From contig DEMD01000011.1 of the NCBI GenBank assembly GCA_002354735.1, forward strand, positions 248,001-312,000: DNA of 64,000 nt, given 5' to 3'. This DNA comes from Gammaproteobacteria bacterium UBA2679 (GTDB lineage Bacteria; Pseudomonadota; Gammaproteobacteria; Pseudomonadales; Oleiphilaceae). The notes under the pieces were generated by a model, which was not told where the DNA came from, made no database searches, and worked only from the letters and a program-made list of their open reading frames with translations. This document shows, one piece after another, positions 47,307-58,306 of this stretch; within the stretch, counting starts at the first letter, position 1, and every line of letters starts with the position of its first letter. A program made the position numbers and the translations under genes.

Positions 47307-48572
47307 GTGCCCGTTTCACGATTACCCCTGAAAACCTGTCTTGCTGCCTGGCTGTTTGGTCAGACTGCACTGCTGTGCGCCCAGCCCTTGCAGATGCGTG
47401 AGGCGATCGAGCAGGCATTACAACGGCAGCCGTCACTCTCTGCACTTGAACAGGCCGCGCTCGCCGCGCGCGAGTCTGCTGTGGCTGATGCCGAGCTGCC
47501 TGATCCATCCCTGAAACTGGGTGTGCAAAACCTGCCTGTTACCGGCACTGACAGCTATGACATTGGTGCGGTCGACATGACCATGACGACGATTGGCTTC
47601 TCCCAGGAGATGGTGCGGGCGGACAAGCGTGAAGCGGCTGCAGCACGCTCCCGCGCTGAAGCCGAGCGATGGAGTGCAGCTGGTGTTGAGCTCGCTCTCG
47701 ATATTGAGCAGGCAGTGGCGATGCAGTGGCTGCAGCTCTATCAGGCCGTGCAGCAGCAGAAGCTGATCGCAGCCATCCGCAAGGAGCTGCAGTCAGAGCA
47801 GTCTGTGTTGCAGCAACAGCTGGCGAGTTCAGCCGCGAGTGCTGATGCGGTCTTCGCACTGCAAACCATGGCCGCATTCACACAAGACCGTCTGCTCAAG
47901 GCCCAGGGTCAGGAGCGGATTGCGCGTGCGGCGCTGGCCAGGTGGCTTGGCCCGGTGCCGAATGCGCAATTGCCTGACGAGCTGCCGGAAATGCCTGCGC
48001 CGCCGAGTCTGTCCGCGCTTCAGCGACAGCTCTCGGAGCACCCTGATGTGCTGGTCGGACGGGCGGTCGAAAAGGCGTCGAGATTCGAAGCCGAGTTGGC
48101 GGCAGTGTCGTCACAGTCCGACTGGAGCTGGGAAGTGATGTATGGCAAGCGATTCCAGGATCGGGCAGACCTACTGACGGTGCAGTTCAGCATTGACCTG
48201 CCTTGGCGTCAGGCGCAGAGGCAAGACCGACGATTCGCCGAAAAGACGGCGCTCGCTGAACAGGCCCGTTTCGGCACTGAAGATATTCGCCAGCGACTGC
48301 AGGCTCAGTTGTTGGAGGCCTGGAGCGCATGGGAGGTGGCCAGTGCGCGGGTGGACAACTACGAAACTGTCTTGCTGCCAGCCGCCAAAGCGCAGGTTGA
48401 AACAGCCGGGGTCGGTTATCGGGCTGCACGTCAGTCTCTTGCCGAAATCTGGAAGGCACGGCGAAGCCTGCTCGAAATGCAACTGGAAGCGCTCGATGCC
48501 CGTGTGGCCCGAGCCCTTGCACTGGTTCACCTTGCCCACTACCACGGAGGATTCAGCCATGTCGCGAACTAA
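47307..48572 (+). CDS. cusC: Outer-membrane channel of the Cus efflux system (TolC family)
   Basis: A 421-residue TolC-family outer-membrane factor that forms the exit duct for CusBA. It has a signal peptide (CLAAWLFGQTALLCAQ), then the two OEP repeats with the long helical segments (MREAIEQALQRQPSL, ADAELPDPSLKLGVQNLP, YRAARQSLAEIWKARRSLLE). Start is GTG at 47307, with GGAG 9 bases upstream; the upstream frame has no signal features. It overlaps cusB by 14 bases. By itself the sequence could equally be CzcC-like; the context with a CusF-bearing adaptor decides. Confidence 0.88.
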   Translation: MPVSRLPLKTCLAAWLFGQTALLCAQPLQMREAIEQALQRQPSLSALEQAALAARESAVADAELPDPSLKLGVQNLPVTGTDSYDIGAVDMTMTTIGFSQEMVRADKREAAAARSRAEAERWSAAGVELALDIEQAVAMQWLQLYQAVQQQKLIAAIRKELQSEQSVLQQQLASSAASADAVFALQTMAAFTQDRLLKAQGQERIARAALARWLGPVPNAQLPDELPEMPAPPSLSALQRQLSEHPDVLVGRAVEKASRFEAELAAVSSQSDWSWEVMYGKRFQDRADLLTVQFSIDLPWRQAQRQDRRFAEKTALAEQARFGTEDIRQRLQAQLLEAWSAWEVASARVDNYETVLLPAAKAQVETAGVGYRAARQSLAEIWKARRSLLEMQLEALDARVARALALVHLAHYHGGFSHVAN

Positions 48573-50142
48573 GGCAGGCATCGTTTCGACGATCATTCTA
48601 CTTTTGGCAGTCGCTGTTATTGCCATGACCTTCGGCAAGGACTGGTTCGGCCGGGACGGTGAACCAGGCAGGACCACCGAGTCTGCCAGCGCTACCGGAC
48701 AGACGGGTGGCGATGGCACTATCAACGGTGTCGTACAGGACGATAGTGGTCGCGAGGTGCTGTACTGGCACGATCCGATGGTGCCACAGCATCGCTTCGA
48801 CGAGCCGGGGCAGTCGCCGTTCATGGATATGAAACTGGTGCCCAAGTACGCAGACACGGTGGCCGAAGGCGGTATCAGTGTTTCGCCGCAGACCCGGCAG
48901 AATCTCGGTATACGAACCGCGCCTGCGGTGCAGGAAAGCTACACGGACACCGTTCGAGCAGTGGGCGAAATACAGCCCAACGAACGCGCGATCGAGATGG
49001 TGCACAACCGCGTGGCAGGCTTCATTGAAAAGCTGCTTGTACGTGCTGAAGGCGACCCGGTACGCAAGGGTGAAAAGCTGGCCGAGGTCTATGCTCCCGA
49101 ATTGCTTGCCGCGCAGGAAGAGCTGCTCGCCCTGTCAAAACTGCAGGGGCTCGAGGGGCTTGCACAGATTCGCCAGGCGGCGCGCTCGCGCCTGCGCTTG
49201 CTGGGTATGACCGCAGAAGAGATTCAGCGACTGGAACACTCTGGCAAGACCAGCGATCGAATTGGTATTTATGCACCCAGCGAAGGCATTGTTCAGAAGC
49301 TTGGAATTCGCGAAGGCTCCACAGTTCAGCCCGGCGATACGCTGTTCGAAATCGTTGACCTCAGTACAGTCTGGCTGAGTCTCGAAGTGCCTGAACGTCA
49401 GCTTGGTCGTGTTGAGGGCGCCGAACGGGTTGATGTCATTGTGCCAGCCTACCCGGACCGCAGTTTTGACGGAACGGTTGACTACATCTACCCCAGCGTG
49501 AACACCAGCACGAGAACAGTGCCTGTGCGTGTGGTGCTTGACAATGAGGCGGGCCGGCTCAAGCCGGGGATGTATGCCGAAGCCAGTATCGTCGCAGGTG
49601 AATACAAAGCTGTCTGGGTGCCATCGGAGGCGGTCATACAGACTGGCGAACGCAGCCTTGTCATGCTTCAGGTCGACGACAGCTTCAGTCCAGCGATAGT
49701 GAAGACTGGTCAGCAGCGAGGTGAGCAGACCGAGATTCTGGAGGGCGTGAAGGCAGGCGAGCGCGTCGTGGTCTCCGGTCAGTTTCTGCTGGACTCCGAA
49801 GCCTCGCTCAGTGGCATGCTGGCGAAACTTGAGTCTGGCGGAGAAGAGGCCACCGAGTCTCCAGCGAAGTCAGCTGGCAGTTTTGAGCAGGCGGCTGACG
49901 CGCTGCATCGCGGCCGGGGGACGGTCGAGGCGTACGACATGGGGTCCGGCCTGGTGACGCTTACTCACGAACCTATACCCAGCCTGCAGTGGCCGGCAAT
50001 GACCATGCCCTTCAAGCTACGGGACCCCCATGCCCTGCATGGCGTGGAACCGGACGCCCAGGTCACCTTCACGATGAAAGGCGAGCCGGAAGGTGACGAC
50101 TACGTGATCGAAGAAATAACGCTGGTGGAGGATGACTCATGA
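48559..50142 (+). CDS. cusB: Cus membrane-fusion protein with C-terminal CusF domain
   Basis: A 527-residue periplasmic adaptor linking CusA to CusC. N-terminal membrane anchor (~8-25), then a heavy-metal-binding domain of the YHS-like type ([25 protein letters not shown], ~75-110), the barrel-sandwich and beta-barrel adaptor core (~130-410, with [34 protein letters not shown]), and from ~445 a domain like Cus[35 protein letters not shown], including the W and Met residues that bind Cu(I)/Ag(I). The CusF chaperone is thus fused to the adaptor rather than encoded separately. The start ATG has GGAGG nearby; the stop overlaps cusA. Confidence 0.92.
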   Translation: MSRTKAGIVSTIILLLAVAVIAMTFGKDWFGRDGEPGRTTESASATGQTGGDGTINGVVQDDSGREVLYWHDPMVPQHRFDEPGQSPFMDMKLVPKYADTVAEGGISVSPQTRQNLGIRTAPAVQESYTDTVRAVGEIQPNERAIEMVHNRVAGFIEKLLVRAEGDPVRKGEKLAEVYAPELLAAQEELLALSKLQGLEGLAQIRQAARSRLRLLGMTAEEIQRLEHSGKTSDRIGIYAPSEGIVQKLGIREGSTVQPGDTLFEIVDLSTVWLSLEVPERQLGRVEGAERVDVIVPAYPDRSFDGTVDYIYPSVNTSTRTVPVRVVLDNEAGRLKPGMYAEASIVAGEYKAVWVPSEAVIQTGERSLVMLQVDDSFSPAIVKTGQQRGEQTEILEGVKAGERVVVSGQFLLDSEASLSGMLAKLESGGEEATESPAKSAGSFEQAADALHRGRGTVEAYDMGSGLVTLTHEPIPSLQWPAMTMPFKLRDPHALHGVEPDAQVTFTMKGEPEGDDYVIEEITLVEDDS

Positions 50143-53100
50143 TCGAAGCGCTCATTCGCTGGTCTATCCATAACCGGCTGCTGGTGCTGATCGCCACGGC
50201 GCTACTGACCGCCTGGGGTCTCTTCTCAGCCTTGCGCACACCGCTCGATGCCATCCCGGACCTTTCTGACGTGCAGGTCATCGTGCGTACCCCGTTTCCG
50301 GGTCAGGCGCCGCAGATCGTGGAGAATCAGGTGACCTATCCGCTGACTACCACGATGCTGTCAGTGCCTGGCGTGAAGACGGTACGCGGCTACTCGTTCT
50401 TCGGCGATTCCTATGTCTATGTCCTGTTTGATGACGACACCGACCTGTACTGGGCGCGCTCACGAGTGCTGGAATATCTCAGCCAGGTGCGGGGAACGCT
50501 GCCGGAAGCCGCCGAACCATCTCTCGGGCCTGACGCCACGGGGGTAGGCTGGGTCTACGAGTATGCGCTCGTAGACCGAGGCGGAACCCAGGACATTTCC
50601 CAGCTGCGCGCGCTACAGGACTGGTTCCTCAAGTATGAGCTCAAGAGCGTACCCGGTGTCTCCGAAGTGGCCACGCTTGGCGGAATGGTCAAACAGTATC
50701 AGATACAGGTCGATCCCGAGCGCCTGAGACTGCACGGTTTGCCGTTGAACAAGGTGATTGCAGCCGTCAAGGCCGCAAACCAGGAAACGGGTGGCGCTGT
50801 CATCGAGATCGCTGAAGCCGAATACATGGTTCGCGCACATGGTTACCTCGAGACTCTGGAAGATTTCCGCAACATACCCGTGGATCTGGGAGAGGGCGGC
50901 ACACCGGTGCTGCTCGGCGACGTCGCCCGTATCCAGGTGGGGCCAGAAATGCGCCGTGGCATCGCTGAACTCAATGGCGAGGGGGAGGTAGTCGGCGGCA
51001 TCGTGGTGATGCGCATGGGTGGCAACGCCCTGGAGGTGATAGAGCAGGTGAAGTCGAGGCTCGAGGTCCTCAAACGCAGCCTGCCTGAAGGCGTCGAGGT
51101 GGTGACTGTCTACGATCGCTCCGGACTCATCGAAAGCGCTGTAAGCAACCTGCTGGAAAAGCTGGTTGAAGAGTTCATTGTCGTTGGCCTGGTATGCCTG
51201 ATTTTCCTGTTCCACCTTCGCTCGGCCCTCGTCGCTATCGTGGCGCTGCCGCTGGGTGTGCTCATGTCTTTCATCGTCATGTACTACCAGGGCATCAACG
51301 CCAATATCATGTCACTCGGCGGTATCGCGATCGCTATCGGGGCCATGGTCGATGCGGCGATCGTCATGATCGAGAACGCGCACAAGAAACTCGAAAGCTA
51401 CCGTCTGTCCCATGGTGAGCCGGATAATCCGGCCCGTATCAAGGTGCTCACCCAGGCGGCAGCGGAAGTGGGGCCAGCGCTGTTTTTCAGTCTGCTCATC
51501 ATCACCTTGTCATTTGTGCCGGTCTTTACACTGGAGGCACAGGAAGGTCGACTGTTCGCGCCACTGGCTTACACCAAAACCTATGCCATGGCTGCCGCAG
51601 CTGGCCTATCAGTCACACTGATCCCGGTGTTGATGGTGATGTTCATTCGCGGCCGAATTCGTTCGGAGGACCAGAATCCTGTCAACCGATTCCTGGTGGC
51701 GGTGTACAGGCCCGTGTTGACGGGGGTGCTCAAGCATCCACGAAGCACGCTCGTTGTAGCGGTGCTGGCGGTGGTGGTCACCGTGTACCCACTCAGTAAG
51801 CTCGGCACCGAGTTCATGCCGCCGTTGAACGAGGGGGACCTTCTGTATATGCCGACGGCTTTCCCTGGCATGTCGGCCGCGAAGGCCAGTGAGTTGCTGC
51901 AGATTACCGATCGGCTGATCAAGACGGTGCCGGAAGTGAAAACGGTATTCGGCAAGGCCGGCCGTGCGGAAACAGCCACTGATCCTGCACCGCTGGAAAT
52001 GTTCGAAACGACCATTCAGTTCAAGCCCCGAGACCAGTGGCGGCCAGGGATGACTCCGGAAAAGCTGGTCGAAGAGCTTGACCAGCGCCTGAAGATTCCG
52101 GGCATGGCGAACGTGTGGGTCCAGCCAATCCGGAACCGCATCGATATGCTCGCGACCGGCATCAAGAGCCCCGTCGGGATCAAGATCTCCGGTCCGGATC
52201 TGGATGTACTTGCAAAGCTTGGGGCACGGGCAGAACAGTTGACCCGCGACCTCCGGGGCGTCACATCGGCGATTGCCGATAGGGTCACCGGTGGGCGCTT
52301 TATCGACGTGACGATAGATCGGATCGCTGCCGCCAGATACGGTCTGAATATTGCCGATATTCAGAGCGTCATCGCTACGGCCGTGGGTGGCCAGAATATC
52401 AGTGAGCAGATCGATGGCTTACAGCGCTTCCCAATCAATATCCGCTATCCCCGCGAGCTGCGTGACTCTGTCTCGGATCTGCAGGATCTACCCCTGGTTA
52501 CCAGCTCAGGTGCGACGGTCAGTCTCGGCAGCGTGGCAAAAATTGCGGTGTCCGACGGCCCCTCGATGATCAAGAGTGAAAACGCACGGCCTGCGGTGTG
52601 GGTTTACGTGGATTTGAGGGATCGCGATCTCGGAGGCTTTGTCAAAGAGGCCAGGGCGCTACTGGCCGAGGAGATGCAGCTGCCACCTGGCTACTCCATC
52701 GCCTGGTCAGGACAGTTCGAGTATTTCGAGCGGGCTTCGAAACGACTCAGCTGGGTCGTGCCGATGACGCTGGGCATCATCTTCGTGCTGCTCTTCATGG
52801 CGTTCAAGCGAATCGGGCCGGCCGTTCTCATTTTGGCCACCTTGCCCTTCGCACTGATCGGTGGCATCTGGCTGCTCTATATCCTGGGGCACAACTTTTC
52901 GATTGCCAGTGGCGTAGGCTTCATTGCTCTGGCAGGACTTGCCGCTGAATTTGGCGTTATTATGGTCGTGTATCTGGATCAGGCTGTCGCACGCCATCAT
53001 GATCTTGGGCAGATGCATACGCCGGGTGACCTGAGAAACGCCCTGATCGAGGGGGCAGCTTTACGGATACGGCCGAAGGCGATGACTGTGGCGACCATCC

Positions 53101-53294
53101 TGGCGGGCCTGTTTCCGATACTGATCGGTACCGGCGTGGGCGGCGAGACCATGCAGCGGATTGCTGCCCCCATGGTCGGGGGCATGCTGACAGCACCGCT
53201 GTTGTCGCTCTTCGTTATTCCGGCGGTGTACGCACTCATGAAGCCGCAGAAGCTGGCGCAGGCGGTTCAGCGCAGTCGCGCCATGGCGCACTAA
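50139..53294 (+). CDS. cusA: Cu(I)/Ag(I) RND efflux pump CusA
   Basis: A 1051-residue HME-type RND transporter, the proton-driven inner-membrane pump that exports Cu(I) and Ag(I). Twelve membrane helices in two halves are visible. The proton-relay residues align with E. coli CusA: Asp in [16 protein letters not shown], Glu in [10 protein letters not shown] and Lys in RIRPKAMTV. The methionine-lined path is represented by [17 protein letters not shown] and nearby Met residues, which are typical of Cus rather than Czc pumps. The ATG overlaps the cusB stop (ATGA). Monovalent specificity is strongly supported by the fused CusF domain and the copA-cueR genes nearby. Confidence 0.95.
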   Translation: MIEALIRWSIHNRLLVLIATALLTAWGLFSALRTPLDAIPDLSDVQVIVRTPFPGQAPQIVENQVTYPLTTTMLSVPGVKTVRGYSFFGDSYVYVLFDDDTDLYWARSRVLEYLSQVRGTLPEAAEPSLGPDATGVGWVYEYALVDRGGTQDISQLRALQDWFLKYELKSVPGVSEVATLGGMVKQYQIQVDPERLRLHGLPLNKVIAAVKAANQETGGAVIEIAEAEYMVRAHGYLETLEDFRNIPVDLGEGGTPVLLGDVARIQVGPEMRRGIAELNGEGEVVGGIVVMRMGGNALEVIEQVKSRLEVLKRSLPEGVEVVTVYDRSGLIESAVSNLLEKLVEEFIVVGLVCLIFLFHLRSALVAIVALPLGVLMSFIVMYYQGINANIMSLGGIAIAIGAMVDAAIVMIENAHKKLESYRLSHGEPDNPARIKVLTQAAAEVGPALFFSLLIITLSFVPVFTLEAQEGRLFAPLAYTKTYAMAAAAGLSVTLIPVLMVMFIRGRIRSEDQNPVNRFLVAVYRPVLTGVLKHPRSTLVVAVLAVVVTVYPLSKLGTEFMPPLNEGDLLYMPTAFPGMSAAKASELLQITDRLIKTVPEVKTVFGKAGRAETATDPAPLEMFETTIQFKPRDQWRPGMTPEKLVEELDQRLKIPGMANVWVQPIRNRIDMLATGIKSPVGIKISGPDLDVLAKLGARAEQLTRDLRGVTSAIADRVTGGRFIDVTIDRIAAARYGLNIADIQSVIATAVGGQNISEQIDGLQRFPINIRYPRELRDSVSDLQDLPLVTSSGATVSLGSVAKIAVSDGPSMIKSENARPAVWVYVDLRDRDLGGFVKEARALLAEEMQLPPGYSIAWSGQFEYFERASKRLSWVVPMTLGIIFVLLFMAFKRIGPAVLILATLPFALIGGIWLLYILGHNFSIASGVGFIALAGLAAEFGVIMVVYLDQAVARHHDLGQMHTPGDLRNALIEGAALRIRPKAMTVATILAGLFPILIGTGVGGETMQRIAAPMVGGMLTAPLLSLFVIPAVYALMKPQKLAQAVQRSRAMAH

Positions 53295-53335
53295 TCAGCC
53301 CCTCAGACACGCCGCTACGCTTGGGTGCGATGCTG

Positions 53336-54187
53336 TTAGCGCAGCACCAATAGCGGCTTTGTCGCAGTTCTCAACATGGAAGTTGTGGTGCTACCGACCA
53401 GAAACTGCCTGATTCGCGAGTGCCCGTAGGCACCGATCAGCATGAGGTCGATATCGTGCTCTGTCTGATAGGTGTGCAGCGTTTGCTCGACGTCGCCTTC
53501 ACGAATGGCCAGCTGAATCTCGCCGCCAAGTGGCGACAGCAGGTCCTTGGCGCGGGTCAGCTGTGCCCAGTGTTCAGTGGATTCTGCGCCAACCATGACG
53601 ATATGGAGCGGCATATTGGTGAACACGGGATTGTCAGCAAGCAACTGCACACCTCTGAACGCCGTCGCGCTACCATCGAAAGCGAGCATGGCGCTTTGCG
53701 GCGTCTCAAACTGGTCCGGTACCAGCAGCACCGGCCGATGCACCTTGCGAATAACCGTCTCCAGCTGACTACCAATGTGTCTGTCCTGGCCGCAGCTGTT
53801 TTCACCGCGCAGACCCATGACGAAGAGGAGTGTTTCTTTCTCCAGGGCCAGGATCGACTCCGGCAGGTCGCCATGACGCTGACGCTTATGCACATCGCTC
53901 ACGCCGACGGCTTGGACACGTGTTTCAGCCTCGTCCAGCAGATGATGACCATGTTCGAGCGCCAGTCTGCTGCGCTTCTGGTCCAGCTCGGCCAGTTCCT
54001 TCAGCAGATGCTCCCGGCTGCCAAGTCCGATATTGCCTGCCAGATCCGGTTCCACCGGATAATACGCTTCGTCGAGCACGTGCAGGAGCATGACCGGGGC
54101 CTGACTGCGCAGGCTCGCCCAGGCGGCATATTCGCAAACAGCCGGTACGGCGCTCGATCCATCGATACAGGCGATGATTTGTTGCAT
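53336..54187 (-). CDS. Tandem universal stress protein in the nhaB-sulP operon
   Basis: A 283-residue protein with two Usp folds. The N-terminal fold starts MQQIIACIDGSSAV and has no intact glycine loop; the C-terminal one ends LIGAYGHSRIRQFLVGSTTTSML, the nucleotide-binding G-x2-G-x9-G-(S/T) motif. I chose the ATG at 54185-54187 because it gives the canonical Usp N terminus and has GAGG 5 bases upstream; an ATG 10 codons earlier (54217) almost touches the sulP stop and would allow coupling. Third gene of nhaB-sulP-usp. Usp domains fused to or encoded with SulP carriers recur, suggesting regulation of transport. Confidence 0.87.
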   Translation of the reverse strand: MQQIIACIDGSSAVPAVCEYAAWASLRSQAPVMLLHVLDEAYYPVEPDLAGNIGLGSREHLLKELAELDQKRSRLALEHGHHLLDEAETRVQAVGVSDVHKRQRHGDLPESILALEKETLLFVMGLRGENSCGQDRHIGSQLETVIRKVHRPVLLVPDQFETPQSAMLAFDGSATAFRGVQLLADNPVFTNMPLHIVMVGAESTEHWAQLTRAKDLLSPLGGEIQLAIREGDVEQTLHTYQTEHDIDLMLIGAYGHSRIRQFLVGSTTTSMLRTATKPLLVLR

Positions 54188-54219
54188 TTCAACCTCGCTT
54201 CCAGTGTTGAGTGTCATGC

Positions 54220-55707
54220 TTAGTGTCCCATCAGCTTGTCTACAGCATCTGGCTTGTCATGAACACCAAAACGATCGACGATCGTCGCGCTGGCCTCATT
54301 CAGGCCGACCACGACCACATCGGCGCCCTCCCGCCTGAATTTCACCACGACTTTGTCGAGCGCGGCAACTGCGGTGATATCCCAGAAATGCGCGCCGCAG
54401 AGATCGATGACGACATTATCGACGGCTTCCTTGAAATCGAACCCTGCCACGAACTTTTCCGATGAACTGAAAAAAATCTGACCGACGACGCGATAGGTGC
54501 GCGTGTCGGTGGCTTCGTCGAAATCGGAGGTCACAGCCATGTAATGGCCAATCTTGTTGGCGAAGAACAGCGCTGCAAGGAGGACACCCGCCAGCACACC
54601 GAAGGCGAGATTGTGCGTAGCCACAACCACGGCGACGGTCACCACCATAACAATATTGGTCGAGAGCGGATGCTCACGCAGGTTACGAATCGACTCCCAA
54701 CTGAAGGTGCCGATCGACACCATAATCATGACGGCCACCAGTGCCGCCATCGGAATCTGTACCAGCCACGCATCCAGCACAAGAATCATGATCAGTAGAA
54801 AGACCCCGGCCGACAGTGTTGAGAGGCGGGTTCGTCCCCCTGATTTGATATTGATGATCGATTGGCCAATCATGGCGCAGCCTGCCATGCCGCCGAGGAG
54901 TCCTGCACCAATGTTGGCGATACCCTGGCCCTTGCATTCCCGATTCCGGTCGCTTGTGGTATCGGTAAGATCATCCACGATGGTGGCTGTCATCATTGAT
55001 TCCAGCAGGCCGACTACGGTGAGTCCGACTGCGTAGGGCAGTATGATCATCAGCGTCTCCAGATTCAGTGGCACGTCTGGCCAGAGGAAGACCGGCAGGG
55101 TGTCAGGCAGTTCTCCCATGTCGCCGACCGTCCGTACATCGATATTGAAGAGTATGGCAATCACCGTTAGTGAAACGATGCAGATAAGCGGCGAGGGAAT
55201 GATACGGCCCACCACCGGAACGTAAGGGAACAGATAGATGATGCCCAGGCCAGCTGCAGTCATGGCATAAACGTGCCAGGTGACATCGGTCAGCTCGGGC
55301 AACTGAGCCATGAAGATAAGTATGGCCAGTGCATTGACGAAGCCGGTCACCACAGAGCGGGAAACAAAGCGCATCAGTGACCCGAGTTTCAGGTAGCCAG
55401 CAATAATCTGCAGCACACCGGTCAATAGCGTGGCCGCCAGCAGGTACTCAAGGCCATGCTCTTTCACCAGCGTGACCATGAGCAATGCCATCGCACCGGT
55501 AGCCGCTGAGATCATGCCGGGTCGGCCGCCGACAAAGGCGATGACGACGGCGATACAGAATGAAGCGTACAGGCCCACCTTCGGGTCGACGCCGGCGATG
55601 ATGGAGAACGCGATCGCCTCTGGAACGAGGGCGAGGGCAACGACGAGACCCGCAAGCAAATCGCCGCGGATATTGGCAAACCAGTTCGCTCTGATACCGG
55701 TAATCAT
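54220..55707 (-). CDS. SulP-family anion transporter with STAS domain
   Basis: A 495-residue inner-membrane carrier of the SulP family. The N-terminal ~390 residues carry about 10-14 hydrophobic helices with the family signature ([27 protein letters not shown]), and [30 protein letters not shown] in the middle; the C terminus (~400-480) is a STAS domain ([23 protein letters not shown]). SulP carriers move sulfate, bicarbonate or other anions; the LVPEAIAF variant and the link with NhaB resemble BicA-like Na+/bicarbonate carriers, but specificity is not proved. Its ATG is preceded by GGAGG, and it follows nhaB by 65 bases. Confidence 0.9.
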   Translation of the reverse strand: MITGIRANWFANIRGDLLAGLVVALALVPEAIAFSIIAGVDPKVGLYASFCIAVVIAFVGGRPGMISAATGAMALLMVTLVKEHGLEYLLAATLLTGVLQIIAGYLKLGSLMRFVSRSVVTGFVNALAILIFMAQLPELTDVTWHVYAMTAAGLGIIYLFPYVPVVGRIIPSPLICIVSLTVIAILFNIDVRTVGDMGELPDTLPVFLWPDVPLNLETLMIILPYAVGLTVVGLLESMMTATIVDDLTDTTSDRNRECKGQGIANIGAGLLGGMAGCAMIGQSIINIKSGGRTRLSTLSAGVFLLIMILVLDAWLVQIPMAALVAVMIMVSIGTFSWESIRNLREHPLSTNIVMVVTVAVVVATHNLAFGVLAGVLLAALFFANKIGHYMAVTSDFDEATDTRTYRVVGQIFFSSSEKFVAGFDFKEAVDNVVIDLCGAHFWDITAVAALDKVVVKFRREGADVVVVGLNEASATIVDRFGVHDKPDAVDKLMGH

Positions 55708-55772
55708 AGAGCCTCCATGAGGTGAACAGGCCTTGAGCTACCGAGGGTGACCGGCGCTCAAGGCAGAGGGAA

Positions 55773-57278
55773 TTACAGGAAGTTCGTCACCGCTAGCAGC
55801 CCTATGCCACTCATCACGATGGTATAGGGGAAGGCCATCACGACCATACGGCCGTATGAGAGCCGGACCAATGGTGCTATGGCAGAAGTCAGCAGGAACA
55901 GGAAAGCCGCCTGACCGTTCGGCGTCGCAACGCTGGGCAGATTGGTGCCGGTATTGATGGCGATGGCGAGGCGTTCGAAGTGCTCACGTGAAATAGTGCC
56001 AGCATCAAAGGCCTGCTGAATCTCACTGATATACACCGTAGCAACGAACACGTTGTCACTGATCATCGACAGCACACCATTGGCGATGAAAAACATGCCT
56101 GGCTGCTGAGCCTCGGGGAGGGCCAATACGAAGTCGATGATTGGCTTGAACAAATGCTGCTGATGAATAACCGCGACAACTGCGAAAAACACGATCAGTA
56201 GTGAGGTGAATGGCAGTGACTCCTGGAAAGCCTTGCCAATCTGATGCTCATCCGTCACGCCCGTGAACGAGGTGATCAGAATGATGACGAGCAGGCCGAT
56301 CAGTCCGACCTCGGCAAGGTGGAATGCCAGTCCGAGCACCAGAATAATTGCAGCAAATCCTTGTACCCAAAGAGCCGCCTGATCTGACTTTGTACGCTTC
56401 TTGCGTTGCTGGTCGGCGAAGTCTTCGAGCACCCGTCGCACAGGCTTTGGTAGTCGCACCCCATAACCAAACCAGCGCAGCTTCTCGAGCAGTACACAGG
56501 TCAGGAGACCCGCAATCAGTACCGGTATGCTGATCGGTGCCACGCGCTGAAAGAAGGTGCCAAAATCCCAGCCAACAACCTTGGCGATCAGCAGGTTCTG
56601 CGGCTCCCCAACCATTGTCGCCACGCCACCGAGCGCAGTGCCGATGGCACCATGCATGAGCAGACTACGCAGGAAGGCTCTGAAGTTCACCAGATCTTCC
56701 CGATGCAGTTCAATCACGTCGTCATCACTCTGCGTGTTGTGCTGACCTTCATGATAGCCTCGACCAGAAGCGACCTTGTGATAGACCGAATAGAAGCCCA
56801 CAGCCACACTGATGATGACGGCTGTCACTGTCAGTGCGTCCAGGAATGCCGAGAGCAATGCGGCCGCCGCACAGAACAGCAACGACAGCGCCGACTTTGA
56901 TCTGATACCGAGCAGGAGCTGGGTAAAAGTGAGCAGCAATAACTCCTTCATGAAGTAGATGCCGGCCACCATGAACATCAGCAGCAGGATAACTGGCAGA
57001 TTGACTTCGACCTCCGCATAGACGGCTTCAGGTGTCGCAAGGCCAATCAGGAGTGCTTCAACGGCCAGCAGCCCGCCCGGGAGCAAGGGGTAGCATTTGA
57101 GCGCCATGGCTAGCGTGAAGATGAATTCGGCGACTAGCAGCCAGCCTGCGACCACGGGGCCGAGCGACCACAGGATGATCGGGTTGGCGATCAGGAAGAG
57201 CACGATGACCTGCTTGTACCACACAGGTGCGTTGCCCAGGAAATTGCGAACAAAGCCAGAAGAAACAGTTTGAGTCAT
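55773..57278 (-). CDS. nhaB: Na+/H+ antiporter NhaB
   Basis: NhaB exchanges cytosolic Na+ for external protons across the inner membrane. The 501-residue protein has about 12 hydrophobic helices and begins with [22 protein letters not shown] and, in the middle, [31 protein letters not shown], both characteristic of NhaB; length is also right. First gene of the minus-strand operon with sulP and usp. The 277-bp region upstream of it holds no gene I can support, and the ATG has only a weak ribosome site. Confidence 0.94.
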   Translation of the reverse strand: MTQTVSSGFVRNFLGNAPVWYKQVIVLFLIANPIILWSLGPVVAGWLLVAEFIFTLAMALKCYPLLPGGLLAVEALLIGLATPEAVYAEVEVNLPVILLLMFMVAGIYFMKELLLLTFTQLLLGIRSKSALSLLFCAAAALLSAFLDALTVTAVIISVAVGFYSVYHKVASGRGYHEGQHNTQSDDDVIELHREDLVNFRAFLRSLLMHGAIGTALGGVATMVGEPQNLLIAKVVGWDFGTFFQRVAPISIPVLIAGLLTCVLLEKLRWFGYGVRLPKPVRRVLEDFADQQRKKRTKSDQAALWVQGFAAIILVLGLAFHLAEVGLIGLLVIILITSFTGVTDEHQIGKAFQESLPFTSLLIVFFAVVAVIHQQHLFKPIIDFVLALPEAQQPGMFFIANGVLSMISDNVFVATVYISEIQQAFDAGTISREHFERLAIAINTGTNLPSVATPNGQAAFLFLLTSAIAPLVRLSYGRMVVMAFPYTIVMSGIGLLAVTNFL

Positions 57279-57555
57279 TGGACTACCGGACAGAAAGAAT
57301 TGAGTAAACGAGACAGCGACGCGCTCTGATCGCTCAAAAAGGCGTCAGCGTGCGTGCCACGGGCAATGCTGGCTCGGGTTGCATTCGGCGTTGAAATGCT
57401 GGGGGCGGGCTAGGTACTAAGGTGGAGTGATCTTCAAGAGAGACGCCCTGTGAGTAATATTAACGGATGTTAATCCACGGAGAATATGAGCGGCGAAGTC
57501 TATCACAATCAGGTGGCTATAGACAGGGTAGGCCTGGCTGAAAATTCCTGTTCTG

Positions 57556-58161
57556 CTACGGTTCACATCGGCTGAACACAGCCATCTGAGTGGAGGAACC
57601 ACGCAGGACATCCGGTGGGCCGAGTCCTGAAAATTCGACCCGATAGCCATGGCGCCTGGCCACGCCGTCGGCCCAGTTGTTGAACTGTATCCTGGTCCAT
57701 TCGAAATGATGGCCAGGGTGACGGCGCTGCTGCGGTAGCATGCCGTGTAGTACATTGTATTCCTGGTTCGGCGTGGTGATGATCACCGTGTCGACATCAT
57801 AGGCGCGGAAGACGGTCTGCTCGACGCGCGATAGCCGTGAGGGTTCAACGTGCTCGATCGTTTCGAGCATTACGGCTGCATTGAAGCCCAGCAAGCGATG
57901 GTCAGCGTCTTCGAAGGAGCCATAGCAGACGTGCAGTCGCCTGTCGGGGTTCAGTAGGTCCAGCCCGAGATTGAGACGCGCCTCTGCAAGCGCCTGTTCA
58001 TCAATATCGATGCCGAGCAGTCGGTTGAACTGTACTTGCGCGCGCAGCTCGATAAGCAGCTCTCCGCTGCCGCAACCAAGGTCAAGCACACTGCTAGCAC
58101 CGCTTTTGACAAGTGCCTGCACGACTCCCGCCAATCTCGCCTCGTGTAAATCGCTTGCCAC
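57556..58161 (-). CDS. Hen1-type RNA 3'-terminal ribose 2'-O-methyltransferase, catalytic domain only
   Basis: A 201-residue SAM-dependent methyltransferase resembling the catalytic half of bacterial Hen1, which methylates the 2'-OH of the 3'-terminal nucleotide of RNA, protecting repaired tRNA. Visible: SAM motif DLGCGSGELL (27-33), acidic end of strand 2 (GIDIDEQAL), ExxEH at 100-104 (ETIEHVEPSRL), then TTPNQEYNVL and RHPGHHFEWTR (148-157), giving the E-E-H-H metal site. Usual bacterial Hen1 has a ~250-residue N-terminal ligase-like domain and sits with Pnkp; here neither is present. Start is GTG with AGGAC upstream. Substrate is therefore open. Confidence 0.82.
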   Translation of the reverse strand: MASDLHEARLAGVVQALVKSGASSVLDLGCGSGELLIELRAQVQFNRLLGIDIDEQALAEARLNLGLDLLNPDRRLHVCYGSFEDADHRLLGFNAAVMLETIEHVEPSRLSRVEQTVFRAYDVDTVIITTPNQEYNVLHGMLPQQRRHPGHHFEWTRIQFNNWADGVARRHGYRVEFSGLGPPDVLRGSSTQMAVFSRCEP

Positions 58162-58306
58162 GCTTGGGTCCTACTTCGAAAGGCTGTGTTTTTGGTCACC
58201 CCAGGGCGACACGTTCAAGCCTCGGCGGCTTTATAAAGGCAGTTTAGTGCTGCGTCAGGCCTTTGTCTTCATACTCGCGTATCGTCGCCGCTAGATATTG
58301 AGTGTT

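Noticed and set aside
48193..48558. N-terminal extension of cusB
   Set aside because: Covers the end of cusC in another frame; the ATG at 48559 gives a membrane anchor and a good ribosome site.
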